DNA of 64,000 nt, taken from positions 113,571,413 through 113,635,412 of the forward strand of contig CM077593.1 in assembly GCA_039654915.1 (NCBI GenBank). Reading direction: 5' to 3'. This stretch comes from Aquilaria yunnanensis (Eukaryota > Streptophyta > Magnoliopsida > Malvales > Thymelaeaceae). The translations under genes were made by a program, and so were the position numbers. This document shows positions 34,320-46,477 of this stretch, piece after piece (position 1 is the stretch's first letter; the number at the start of each line of letters is the position of its first letter). The notes under the pieces are model-generated. The model did no database searches, was not told where the DNA came from, and saw only the letters and a list, made by a program, of their open reading frames with translations.

Positions 34320-36568
34320 TGAAAGTCTACAATAATTAGGTTTTTTTAGATTGAATTAACCAGAATAAAATGGCAATTGCTTATCAAGGTTAATACTGGA
34401 CATTTTTGCAAATATGAAACTAAAACTTGAATTTAATTTCTTTTAGCTATTATGTTTGCTAAAGATCATCGACAACTAGGATTCTAATGTTTGAAATCAG
34501 ATAAATACAAAAGGCAAAATGACAAAAACAATTCTTTTTATTGGTTTTAAATGACAAAACAATTGACATACAAAAGCAATAAGAACAATCAAATCATTAT
34601 GTTTTTATTGATTTCTCTTTGAACTGGTTGTTTTCATTTATATGTCCAATGGCCATGTCAATTTACAACTAGTTCTATGAAAACAACTTAAACAAAAACT
34701 AATTCAAATGTTCTAACATCTATAGTATCTTAATATCTTTACTTTTGAAGGTCTAATTACATTATAGTAATAAAATGAAATTGTGAGTAATTCTACAGCT
34801 CCTAAGTATGCAGACCTTAACAAATCCCCTTAAAAAATAATGCAAATAACTAGAAACACATGTTCGTATACTTTTTGCTGACTCAGCAAGAAAAGTAGCA
34901 ATAAATTTTAAGTTACCACTGCAAAAGTTGGGCTAGTTTACCAATTCAACCAAACTAAGACCATTATTTCCCATAGGGTTTTAGGCTATAACTAGTATAT
35001 CATTCTAGTCTATTAAGATCTAAGGAACAACAAAGTCAAAAATTATAGGTTTTCTTGGCAAACAAACAGAGATTAAGAAGATAAGAAGAAGAAACAACTC
35101 CTTTCATCTTCCTAATATCCTAAAGATTCCCCAAATGGTATATTTCATTGTTCATATTGTTACCAATCTATATGATACTAGGTTATTAAGTAGAAAATGG
35201 GGTTGAAAAAACTTGACAAAAAGATTAATATAAAAGAAACAGAAGAAAAGACGAAGATGACCGTAGAGCAAATAAACTAGCCTAAGGCTTGAATTATGCA
35301 TAGCAACTATTTATATTAAAGACAAACGAGAGCTAAAACAACCCAACAATCAATTCAAGCTAAACTAAGGTAGCGACATTCCAAAAGTTTCAGTATCACT
35401 GCCCACTTCCAGACAGAAAATTGGGAATCTAGTGATCAAACATTAAAATTAACTTGTGAACGAATAGAGGGAATAAGAGGATCATTATGGTAGTAAATTT
35501 GAAGCCCTACTTACAAGTAGAGCTGAAGAGAGTGAATGTGAGAAAAGTCTAAACTCTAAACCGTAGAGATTAAATAGCAAAGGTAATGGCATTCAGGTCT
35601 CAATTTGCACTTTGGACTCATTTCAGTACAAAGTAAATGCAAGTAGAGATGACAATGGATGGGATGTGGGTAGGATGGTACTACACCCACATTCTATCCA
35701 TTATATTGGATACTCAATCCGTATCTTATCCACCATCCATTAGTCCATATTGTATCTATTTTAAGATAGGTAGGACCAGATAAAAACTCATATACTCATT
35801 GCATATTATTATAATAAAATAATAACAATAACATTATCATAATAAAAAAATAGTAATTCTATAACAATGTATCATAATAAAAAACATTAAAATTGATCTT
35901 GAAAAAAAATAATATTAATAATAAAAATAGAAATTAGCTTAGTCTTAGATAAATTGTAAATAATTTATCTAAATCAAATTAGTAAAATGAGCATACACTT
36001 AGCAGTAATACAAGCATACAACTTTGTGAAAAAAATGGTGGGAACCTTTTACAAAGCTTCACCTTAGTCATCTTATTTTGGTCTTACAATAATATTCTCT
36101 CCGTTTTATATTAATTGACCATTTTACTTTTTTTTTACTGAAATTTGACTTGAACATATTCATGTTAATATATATTAAAAAAACTTCTTAAAAATGGCAT
36201 TTAGAAACTATAATCTTTAAAGTTTTATTTCCATATAAAATATTCATGTTTTTCTAATAAATTTTAAAAGAAATAAAATCATAAATTATTTATTGTGAGT
36301 AGTAAAAATGTTACTTTTTGCAAAACAGATGGTGTACTTAATTCTGATTACAAGTTGTGAAGTCAATTAAGAGATTGCTGGTTTAACATTAACAAGGGCC
36401 AGTTAACACATTATTTACCTTGGGTCCACTTTTAGTGTGTGAGGTCTTAACTTTTTCTCTTTTATTAACCTTTTAGGTTGTGTTTATTTATGATGCCCAA
36501 AGAGGGAGGGGTGATGCCTAATGAGCAAGTGTAGAAGGATGAACAATCATGCAATCGATTGGGGAGGA
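34320..36568. other. Intergenic sequence left of the gypsy element
   Basis: I see no gene. The part near 35640-35780 (GATGACAATGGATGGGATGTGGGTAGG...) looks like the end of a dispersed repeat. Near 36095 a TCTCCGTTTTATATTAATTG word resembles a degenerate Stowaway end, without a matching partner that I trust. Confidence 0.4.
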
Positions 36569-36629
36569 GTGACTGAAGACGAACAATCAAGGGTCAGGGT
36601 GACTGGAGACCAACAATCAAGGGTCGCGG
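36569..36629 (+). repeat. Two tandem copies of a ~30-bp unit abutting the gypsy insertion
   Basis: The unit GTGACTGAAGACGAACAATC (then AAGGGTCAGG) at 36569-36598 is repeated with three substitutions and one added base at 36599-36629. The second copy ends in CGCGG, which is the target site of the gypsy element. Sequence continuing the same pre-insertion site restarts at 46478. Confidence 0.7.
36625..36629. repeat. Gypsy target site duplication (left)
   Basis: CGCGG, identical to 46473-46477 on the other side of the element. Confidence 0.95.
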
Positions 36630-37456
36630 TGACACGATCCCCGTGCCCATGCCCGGGATACCCTGTGAGCGTTTGTCTCACGGTGGATTGTAATTGGCTA
36701 GCTGGTTATGTGTGTGGATTAAATCCAATGCTACTAGTTGATTAACCTAGAAATGCAATATGTATGCACTTATGCTTTGACTTGGTTTATTAAAACCATA
36801 AAACATTTAATCATTTAGACATTTAGCCGGCTAGGTAAAATTCTATATAAATAAATACAAAATGCCAAAGCATATCAAAATCAACCTTTGAGTGATTAAC
36901 TACACATACACCGCTCGTGAAAGCATTTATACATAAGTAACTAATGCTCTCACCCAGAGAACAATCCCCTGAGTCAAGGACTCTTTATAACATAAATACT
37001 GGAGGCAAAATAAAGTACTGTATCAAAATACAAGACTTTGCTGAGATCTTTTACCCTAGCTCCCACTTTGGACTCCTGTCCCAGTGGCGAGTCTCACAAG
37101 TCCTTTGCCAAGTGCTACTAGGCTCTGCAGCCAAAGGAAGAAGCAAGTTAGTACCACAGCCTGACCAACAGACCAACTAAACACTTAAGCAAACTAGAAA
37201 CTTAAAGTTTCTCAACTACCGTACCTTTACAGACAAAAAGGTACTACCGTGATAATCCTCAGCGATTATCCGGTCCTGCTACTCCAGACTCTGCATAACA
37301 AACAGGGAGTGAGAATTCAACATTCTCAGTAAGGGTCTTCGATGTACCTGCAAGAAAAAGCTAGGACTCTGGCTGCGAGCTCACACAGCATGAGGGTACT
37401 AGTCATATATATATATACTAGGTCAGTAGACCTCTCCTCAAGTAGTCCTCTGTATC

Positions 37457-37566
37457 AGGCCAAGTGCAATCACTTAGCAACCTGACACATATACAGGCCA
37501 AGCGCAATCACTTAGCAACCTGAAATATAGGCCAAGCGCTATCACTTAGCAACCTATCATATGGCT
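37457..37566 (+). repeat. Three tandem ~35-bp units inside the LTR
   Basis: The core AGGCCAAGCGCAATCACTTA followed by GCAACCT appears three times (starting 37457, 37495, 37528), with spacer differences and one GTG for GCG variant. The same array is in the other LTR at 44790-44899. Such arrays in LTRs often sit in the U3 regulatory part; the function here is not known. Confidence 0.85.
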
Positions 37567-37982
37567 CAAGGGCAAACCTTAGCAAGCCTCATTCAAATAT
37601 AGAACCTCTCACCTAATTGTTATGCAGGGGAATTTATGACGGGACTTGTAGACTAGGCCGCAGGGCCTCTTTGATGTAAACTAGATGAACAAGGTTTCGC
37701 CTCGTGGCCTCGTGGCTCCGGCACGGCTAGGCCGACGAGGGTTCTAAACCTCTCACCTGAGCTATTGATAGCTAATTAAGTTCAATTGCAACATTTGTTT
37801 CCTTACTTGTTGCCTAAGCAACTTACTTACCTCAAACAGTTCAAGAAAACTCATACTTCCGGTGGGACTTTCGGAAGTCTCGGAGTACCATCGGGATCCT
37901 TGGACCCTTAGGCACGTTCCGAACCTTCCGTAGTCTCGGTCGGGTCAACGCAGCAAAAAGTCAAACCCCCCATTTTCTTGTG

Positions 37983-38108
37983 TTGGCGCCGCGTCGCCAA
38001 AGGCAAAAAGAATTGGCGACGCGTCGCCGACGAACAAACGTTCTGTGACTGAAAAATGAATTGGCGACGCGTCGCCAATTTTCGGGCCAATTGGCGCCGC
38101 GTCGCCAA
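37983..38108. repeat. Four CpG-rich 18-bp palindromes in the LTR
   Basis: Units at 37983-38000, 38013-38030, 38061-38078 and 38091-38108 are variants of TTGGCGACGCGTCGCCAA, which is a perfect palindrome in the third copy. Each has several CpG sites in otherwise AT-rich DNA. The same four units occur in the other LTR at 45316-45441, where one has a CpG changed to CpA at 45404. Confidence 0.9.
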
Positions 38109-39096
38109 TTCTGCAGAAATGCAGAATTTGGCCGTTTGCTGCTACGAACTTTGGCAACCAAATACATATAGCAAACATGCATCAAAAGTTACCAAATTTC
38201 ATACACATGAAGTACATGTTGCAAGGAACAAAACCAACTATCAAAGCCAAACTATGATGCATTAGAAACATCAAACCAATCCTTCGAATTTAGCTAGTCC
38301 ATCATAATTCCCAAAACGTTTCTTCATACCATAACAAAAAATTACTCAACTTTCTCAATCCATTTCAATCCAAAAGCAATCCAACAACTTAAAAACACTT
38401 TCTCCCTTACCTTAACACCAAGAACAAGCAAGAATTCGAACCCTTCCTCTTCCAAACAAGCTTCCAAAGTTCTACACAAAACCATACCAAAACAAAGCTC
38501 TAAAACATCAAAAACACATCTTTCAACCAAAACCCAAGCTTCCAATCAACCAAATAACACGAATTCAATCAAGAACATAAATCATACCTCGTTCAAAAAC
38601 AGGGGATGGAGAAAAACGCTCTTCCACGCCTAAAAAACATGGATTCAAGCTTGAAAATCACTTCTCCAAGCTTGAACATCCTTAATTGCGCCTCTTGACA
38701 CCAAGATCACTTGATTCCAAGTTCAATTTGAGAGAGAAATGAGTGAGGGAAGCTTAAGAACGTGTTAATGGTAGCTTCTCCCCCTCTTTCCCTTCTTAAA
38801 CCCTCACTTAGCAACCAAGATCACCAAGGTTTCAAGTTAAGTGCAATTAGGTCCCCCATCTTTGTAACTTAACAGTTCTTGATTAAATTCTTGTCTATTT
38901 GTTGAGTTTGAGTTAAGGTTAAAAGTTAAGTTCTAAAAATTCATTTTAAAACACTCGGGACTCGTCCCGGCCACTCAGGGTGCAAAATTACCATTTTGCC
39001 CCTGAACTTAGTTCAGAGCTTTATTCTTGTCGGAACTTAGTGAACTTTGGCAAACTTCTTAATTCTTGCTAGGCAAACTTAAATTAAACTTCTAAA

Positions 39097-42000
39097 CTAA
39101 ATTCTAAAGTCCTTACCTCCCACTAGAAGGGCCGTAACATTCTCCCCTCCTTCTGGAATTTGGTCCCCCAAATACCGTTGCAACTCTGGAAAAACACCAG
39201 GATATCTTTTCAGCATATCCTGCTCTGTCTCCCAGGTAGCTTCCTCCTCACTATGGTTAGACCAAAGGATCTTAACCATCGGAATCCACTTAGTCCGCAG
39301 TTTCTTGACTTGCCTATCCAAAATCTGAACTGGTTTCTCTTCATAAGTCAAGTCCTCCTAAATGGGTATCACTGAAGGATTTACTACCTGTCCGGGCTCA
39401 ACTGTGCACTTCCTGAGTAAACTGACATGAAACACATTATGCACTTGAGAAAGGTTAGGCGGTAAAGCCAACCGATAAGCAACTTTCCCAACTTTCTCTA
39501 ACACTTCATACGGTCCAATGAACCTTGGAGCTAACTTGCCCCTCTGTCCAAAACGACTAACTCCTCTCATGGGCGACACTTTCAGAAGTACTTTGTCACC
39601 AACCTCAAAACTCAATTCTCTTCTTCTTCTGTTTGCATACTTAGTCTGTCTGTCATTAGCTGTCTTGATTCTCTGCTGAATCAACTTAATCTTAGCTGTA
39701 GTGTCAGCTATGATCTCAGGTCCAATAACCACTCTGTCCGTCGGATCTGCCCAACAATGAGGTGTCATACATCATCTCCCATACAAAGCTTCATAGGGCG
39801 CCATTCCAATAACAGATTGATGACTGTTATTATAGGCAAACTCGATCAGTGGTAAGTGCTGATCCCAATCACCTCTGAAATCAATGACACACATGCGTAG
39901 CATGTCCTCCAAAGTCTGAATCACCCTCTCTGACTGTCCGTCAGTTTGTGGATGAAAAGCAGTACTGAGGCTAACTTTACTGCCCAATGCTTCCTGAAAA
40001 GCATTCCAAAACCGTGATGTAAATCGTGGATCTCTGTCTGATATGATTTGATCCGGTATCCCATGGAGTCTCACAATCTCCCTGAGATATAACTGAGCCA
40101 ACCTCTCTAATGTATAGGTGACTCTGATCGGTATAAAGTGTGCCGACTTCGTCAATCTGTCAACCACTACCCAAATAGCATTATGCTGACTCCGGGTGGT
40201 CGGTAACCCCACTAGGAAATCCATAGTAACGGATCCCCACTTCCTCACTGGTAGAGATAAACTCTGAAGTGTGCCTGCTGGTTTCTGGTGTTCAGCTTTC
40301 ACCACCTGACATGTCAAACACTTTGCCACATGTCCTCGTACATCTCTCTTCAGTCCTGGCCACCAAAAATGTGTCTTCAGATCTTGATACATCTTACTAA
40401 CACCAGGGTGAATACTCAATGTACTACTATGTGCCTCCTGTAGGACTTGCTGCCTAAGTCCCTCAACATTCGACACATAGAGTCGATCACCATAATGCAG
40501 TATTCCATCTTTGTACTTGAACTCTTTCTTCAAAGCACCAGTCTTAGCTTCACCTGAAATCTTCTTCAACAATGGATCTTTCAACTGAGCTTCTCTGACT
40601 CTGGCTAACCAAGCCGTCTGAATCTCCAAAACGTAGACTAAGGATTTTTCTCGACTTTGCCATAATTCATGCAAAGCTAAGAAACAATCCTTCAATGCTC
40701 CTTCTGAAGAATCTGTAGCCTGATCCTTGGACAAGATTACTCCTGTGTACTTCGGGCTCAAAGCATCTGCTACCACGTTCCCTTTACCAACACAATACTC
40801 GATCGAACAATCATAGTCTTTAATGTACTCAATCCATCGCCGCTGTCTCATGTTCAGATCCTTCTGAGTAAACAAATACTTCAAACTCTTGTGATCAGTG
40901 AAGATTCTGAACGATCTTCCCATCAAATAATGTCTCCATAGTTTCAGTGCAAAGATCACTGCTGCAAGCTCAAGATCATGAACAGGGTAGTTCAACTCAT
41001 TAGGCCTCAGCTGTCTCGAACCATAAGCAATCACCTGACTGTCCTGATGTAGAACACAACCCAAACCTGAACCTGACGCATCAGTATAAACTGTAAAGGC
41101 TCTGTCCGGGTCTGGTAACACAAGTATGGGTGCACTGGTCAACTTTTCCTTCAGCTTCATGTAGGCTTCTTCACACTTCGGTGTCCACTCAAATTTCTGA
41201 GCTTTCCTGGTCAATGCTGTCAACGGCGTAGCTATCACAGAGAATTTCTCTATGAAGCGTCTGTAGTAACCTGCTAAACCCAAGAAACTCCTGACCTCTG
41301 TAACTGTAGTCGGTCTTTTCCAATCAACCACTGCTTGAACCTTTTCAGGATCAACTGACAAACCTTGAGCACTGATAATATGCCCCAAAAACTGAATCCT
41401 CTCGGACCAAAACTCACACTTAGAAAATTTTGCATAGTACTGATTATCCTTCAGCACTTGCAAAACCGTTCTAAGGTGCTCCTCATGCTCTGCTGTAGAC
41501 TATGAATAGATCAGAATATCATCGATGAAGACCTCAACAAACTGATCCAGAAATGGCTTAAAGATCCGATTCATAGCTTCCATAAACACTGCTGGAGCAT
41601 TAGTCACACCAAAAGGCATAACCGTATACTCATAATGCCCGTACCTTGTCCTGAAGGCAGTCTTCGGAATGTCTTCCTCCTTAACTCTGATCTGAAAATA
41701 CCCAGACCGAAGATCAATCCTGGAAAACACTCTCGCTCCTCTGAGTCTGTCAAACAAATCATCAATTCTAGGAAGTGGATACTTATTCTTAACTGTCACT
41801 GCATTCAACTTCCTGTAATCGATGCACAACCTGAAAGTCCCATCCTTCTTCTTCACAAATAATACTGGAGCTCCCCACAGTGATACACTCGGTCTTATGA
41901 AACCTTTCCCTAGCAGTTCCTCCAACTGCTTCTTCAACTCATCCATCTCAGGAGCCGACATCCTATAAGGTGGTACTGAAATAGGCTCAACCCCTAGTTG

Positions 42001-43821
42001 CAGATGGATAGCAAACTCAGTATCCCTCCTAGGTGGTAACCCAGGTAACTCCACTGGAAACACCTCAGGAAACTGATTAGCTACAGGAATGCTTCCCAAC
42101 TCCTCCTCTATAGCTACTCCATTCAACGAGTAATACTCTTCTTCACCCACTACAGGGATGGTATCTACAAGTCTAAGGTGTAAACTCTTAGCACTAGATG
42201 CCAACCCTCCTATGCAAGTCACTCTAGCTCCCTGAGCATCAATGATGTCAACTGAGTGATTCGCACAGTTAATTTGTGCCTTGTGCTTACTCAACCAATC
42301 CATTCCCAGCACCAGGTCATATGATTTCAACTCAATCACCCACAACTCACAACAAAAGTCATGATCACCTAACTGCAAAGGATACCTAGTAACCACTTCA
42401 TTGGTCACAATAAAACCTCTCCCTGCAGTCCTGATGAGTCTCAACTCACCCGCAATTTCACGCTGTAAACTATGCTTATCTACCAAGGCAGAAGATATCA
42501 CTGAAAGAGTAGCTCCCGTATCAAAAAGCACTCTAACACTACTGCTCAGAAAAGTAAAATTACCTCGTACAGCTAGTGGTTCTTTAGCCGCCTGGTTCGT
42601 CAAAGTGAAGACTCTCGGGTTCACTGCTGCAGCAACTACTCCAGGCCGGTTCCCAATGGCAAACGGTACTGGAGGTAAAGCCCGAGGCGGACCTGTAACT
42701 GAACGAACTTTTGGGCAGTCCCTGGCCCAATGCCCTCTCTGACCACAGACATTACAAATATCTGTGCCCAGTGTACATGGTCTTCCACCATGGAACCGTC
42801 TGCACCTAGGACACACACCTGTCCTCCTCCTCTTAGATGGATCCTGGTTCCCTACCATTGGTCGCTTTCCAGCACTTTTCCCCAAGTTAGATGGCCCAGC
42901 TTCCACCTTTTTCACAGGTGCTCTGGAATCCTCGAATTCCCTTTCCAATGCCAATGCCTTCTGAACCATCTGGCGATAACTCCTGATGTCAACTGTCGCC
43001 ATATACCTCCTGAAAATAGGCTTCAGGCCCTGGGAAAACTTCTTGGCTTTCAGCTCATCATTACCCAACATATATGGAGCATACCGGATAAGTGAGTTGT
43101 AGCGCTGCTCATACTCTCGTACTGACATCTCTCCCTGTGTCAGATTCTCAAACTGGATCCTCCTCTGATCCTGTGCAGCTTCACTAATATACTCCTGTCT
43201 AAACTTCTTCTCGAAGTCTGACCACTTGAGCACCTTTTTCTTGTGCTCTGGACGAGTGCCATTACTCTCCCTCAGCAGCTCCATCACATCATCCCACCAA
43301 AGACTGGCTCTCCCTCTCAGAAAGAAAGGTACTAGAACCATCCTCTGCTCTGTCTCATAGCCACCACAAGTAAAGAGTCTGTTCATAACAGACAACCAAT
43401 CCTCTGCTCTATCAGGATCTCCTGTCCCGTCGAAGCTAGGTGGATCAACTGTCTTGAATTTCTCTAACAGTCTCATCTGATGTGGAGTGTCTCCCCTCCT
43501 TGGAGCCTCCATCATCTCTGGTTCCTCAACCTCCTCAAGAACTTGATTTCTGGGTTCCTGAGCTCTAGGCACTTGCTGTTGCTCAGCATGCCTTTCCTGT
43601 TCCTGTTGTGGCTCAACTTCCTCCTGGACAACACCTTTGTCCCCATAATCCCTGAACATCTCTGTTACAAGAGTGTTCATACCCTGTGCCACCTGAGACA
43701 TAGTCTCAGTCAAACCCTGTAGCACTCTGGATATCTCATCCAACCTCGCCACAACTGGGTCACTAGAACCTTCACCAGGTTCTCTAGTCCCCCTCGAAGT
43801 TCCAGACCTCGTATCAACCAT
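39097..43821 (-). pseudogene. Gypsy gag-pol polyprotein, one frame interrupted by three stops
   Basis: The start is ATG at 43821 ([11 protein letters not shown]). The first open part (to 41500) has the retrotransposon gag core ([13 protein letters not shown]... region), zinc knuckles [13 protein letters not shown] and [14 protein letters not shown], protease [13 protein letters not shown] and reverse transcriptase ending at [13 protein letters not shown] at 41500-41502 follows. The next part (39775 to 41499) carries the end of RT, RNase H with TDASGSGLG, and integrase with the HH-CC finger and D, D, E residues (MDFLVG, ISDRDPR, GQSERV). A TGA at 39772-39774 ends it. The third part runs to a TAG at 39358-39360. 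The last part has the chromodomain (VQILDRQVKKLRTKW... ATWETEQDM). All four parts share the same frame. The terminal stop lies at 39097-39099, inside the 3' LTR. Confidence 0.93.
39140..39154 (-). other. Gypsy polypurine tract
   Basis: On the minus strand the purine run AGAAGGAGGGGAGAA ends directly at the LTR boundary. It lies within the open frame that leads out of the chromodomain. Confidence 0.85.
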
Positions 43822-43943
43822 AATAACCTGCAACCACAACCAGACGATATACCCCAGATGTTGGTCAGTACTAACTTCCTAGCACTTGGACTTTACTACT
43901 AGATCTCAGTCTAAGCCTCCAATATCCATGAAATAAACCCTTA

Positions 43944-43955
43944 GCTCTGATACCA
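43944..43955 (-). promoter_or_regulatory. Gypsy primer binding site (initiator Met tRNA)
   Basis: On the minus strand this is TGGTATCAGAGC, seven bases inside the 5' LTR. It is complementary to the 3' end of initiator methionine tRNA and fixes the element's orientation. Confidence 0.9.
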
Positions 43956-43962
43956 AAAACAC

Positions 43963-46472
43963 TGACACGATCCCCGTGCCCCTGCCCGGGATACCCTGTG
44001 AGCGTTTGTCTCACGGTGGATTGTAATTGGCTAGCTGGTTATGTGTGTGGATTAAATCCAATGCTACTAGTTGATTAACCTAGAAATGCAATATGTATGC
44101 ACTTATGCTTTGACTTGGTTTATTAAAACCATAAAACATTTAATCATTTAGACATTTAGCCGGCTAGGTAAAATTCTATATAAATAAATACAAAATGCCA
44201 AAGCATATCAAAATCAACCTTTGAGTGATTAACTACACATACACCGCTCGTGAAAGCATTTATACATAAGTAACTAATACTCTCACCCAGAGAACAATCC
44301 CCTGAGTCAAGGACTCTTTATAACATAAATACTGGAGGCAAAATAAAGTACTGTATCAAAATACAAGACTTTGCTGAGATCTTTTACCCTAGCTCCCACT
44401 TTGGACTCCTGTCCCAGTGGCGAGTCTCACAAGTCCTTTGCCAAGTGCTACTAGGCTCTGCAGCCAAAGGAAGAAGCAAGTTAGTACCACAGCCTGACCA
44501 ACAGACCAACTAAACACTTAAGCAAACTAGAAACTTAAAGTTTCTCAACTACCGTACCTTTACAGACAAAAAGGTACTACCGTGATAATCCTCAGCGATT
44601 ATCCGGTCCTGCTACTCCAGACTCTGCATAACAAACAGGGAGTGAGAATTCAACATTCTCAGTAAGGGTCTTCGATGTACCTGCAAGAAAAAGCTAGGAC
44701 TCTGGCTGCGAGCTCACACAGCATGAGGGTACTAGTCATATATATATATACTAGGTCGGTAGACCTCTCCTCAAGTAGTCCTCTGTATCAGGCCAAGTGC
44801 AATCACTTAGCAACCTGACACATATACAGGCCAAGCGCAATCACTTAGCAACCTGAAATATAGGCCAAGCGCTATCACTTAGCAACCTATCATATGGCTC
44901 AAGGGCGAACCTTAGCAAGCCTCATTCAAATATAGAACCTCTCACCTAATTGTTATGCAGGGGAATTTATGACGGGACTTGTAGACTAGGCCGCAGGGCC
45001 TCTTTGATGTAAACTAGATGAACAAGGTTTCGCCTCGTGGCCTCGTGGCTCCGGCACGGCTAGGCCGACGAGGGTTCTAAACCTCTCACCTGAGCTATTG
45101 ATAGCTAATTAAGTTCAATTGCAACATTTGTTTCCTTACTTGTTGCCTAAGCAACTTACTTACCTCAAACAGTTCAAGAAAACTCATACTTCCGGTGGGA
45201 CTTTCGGAAGTCTCGGAGTACCATCGGGATCCTTGGACCCTTAGGCACGTTCCGAACCTTCCGTAGTCTCGGTCGGGTCAACGCAGCAAAAAATCAAACC
45301 CCCCATTTTCTTGTGTTGGCGCCGCGTCGCCAAAGGCAAAAAGAATTGGCGACGCGTCGCCGACGAACAAACGTTCTGTGACTGAAAAATGAATTGGCGA
45401 CGCATCGCCAATTTTCGGGCCAATTGGCGCCGCGTCGCCAATTCTGCAGAAATGCAGAATTTGGCCGTTTGCTGCTACGAACTTTGGCAACCAAATACAT
45501 ATAGCAAACATGCATCAAAAGTTACCAAATTTCATACACATGAAGTACATGTTGCAAGGAACAAAACCAACTATCAAAGCCAAACTATGATGCATTAGAA
45601 ACATCAAACCAATCCTTCGAATTTAGCTAGTCCATCATAATTCCCAAAACGTTTCTTCATACCATAACAAAAAATTACTCAACTTTCTCAATCCATTTCA
45701 ATCCAAAAGCAATCCAACAACTTAAAAACACTTTCTCCCTTACCTTAACACCAAGAACAAGCAAGAATTCGAACCCTTCCTCTTCCAAACAAGCTTCCAA
45801 AGTTCTACACAAAACCATACCAAAACAAAGCTCTAAAACATCAAAAACACATCTTTCAACCAAAACCCAAGCTTCCAATCAACCAAATAACACGAATTCA
45901 ATCAAGAACATAAATCATACCTCGTTCAAAAATAGGGGATGGAGAAAAACGCTCTTCCACGCCTAAAAAACATGGATTCAAGCTTGAAAATCACTTCTCC
46001 AAGCTTGAACATCCTTAATTGCGCCTCTTGACACCAAGATCACTTGATTCCAAGTTCAATTTGAGAGAGAAATGAGTGAGGGAAGCTTAAGAACGTGTTA
46101 ATGGTAGCTTCTCCCCCTCTTTCCCTTCTTAAACCCTCACTTAGCAACCAAGATCACCAAGGTTTCAAGTTAAGTGCAATTAGGTCCCCCATCTTTGTAA
46201 CTTAACAGTTCTTGATTAAATTCTTGTCTATTTGTTGAGTTTGAGTTAAGGTTAAAAGTTAAGTTCTAAAAATTCATTTTAAAACACTCGGGACTCGTCC
46301 CGGCCACTCAGGGTGCAAAATTACCATTTTGCCCCTGAACTTAGTTCAAAGCTTTATTCTTGTCGGAACTTAGTGAACTTTGGCAAACTTCTTAATTCTT
46401 GCTAGGCAAACTTAAATTAAACTTCTAAACTAAATTCTAAAGTCCTTACCTCCCACTAGAAGGGCCGTAACA
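43963..46472 (-). repeat. Gypsy 5' LTR (minus orientation)
   Basis: 2,510 bp, exactly the length of the partner LTR and offset by 7,333 bp throughout, so no net indel. It starts TGACACGATCC and ends GGGCCGTAACA on the plus strand. It would supply the promoter for the element's transcript. Confidence 0.95.
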
Positions 46473-46477
46473 CGCGG
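46473..46477. repeat. Gypsy target site duplication (right)
   Basis: CGCGG, matching 36625-36629. Confidence 0.95.

Larger units (their letters stand above)
36630..39139 (-). repeat. Gypsy 3' LTR (minus orientation)
   Basis: 2,510 bp. On the plus strand it starts TGACACGATCC and ends GGGCCGTAACA. It contains three imperfect ~35-bp tandem units (from 37457) and four CpG-rich 18-bp palindromes (37983-38108). Differences from the other LTR were seen at 36649, 36946, 37425, 37574, 37960, 38071, 38600 and 39016, seven of the eight being transitions. Confidence 0.95.
36630..46472 (-). mobile_element. Complete Ty3/gypsy chromovirus retrotransposon (Tekay/Del-like), young but with broken pol
   Basis: The element is 9,843 bp: two LTRs of 2,510 bp each, TG...CA ends, a perfect 5-bp duplication, an initiator-Met primer site and a polypurine tract. 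The minus strand encodes, in a single reading frame, gag with two zinc knuckles, aspartic protease, reverse transcriptase, RNase H, integrase and a C-terminal chromodomain. Domain order and the chromodomain place it in the chromoviruses; long LTRs fit the Tekay/Del clade. I count about eight differences between the LTRs (roughly 99.7% identical), so insertion is recent. Three in-frame stops (41500-41502, 39772-39774, 39358-39360) make it non-autonomous unless they are suppressed. Confidence 0.96.

Noticed and set aside
36095..36340. A fourth Stowaway MITE
   Set aside because: Only one end resembles the terminal repeat; the other end and the TA duplication could not be found.
42401..43095. Plus-strand open frames of 113 and 121 codons
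   Set aside because: They are shadows of the gypsy gag and protease coding region on the minus strand.
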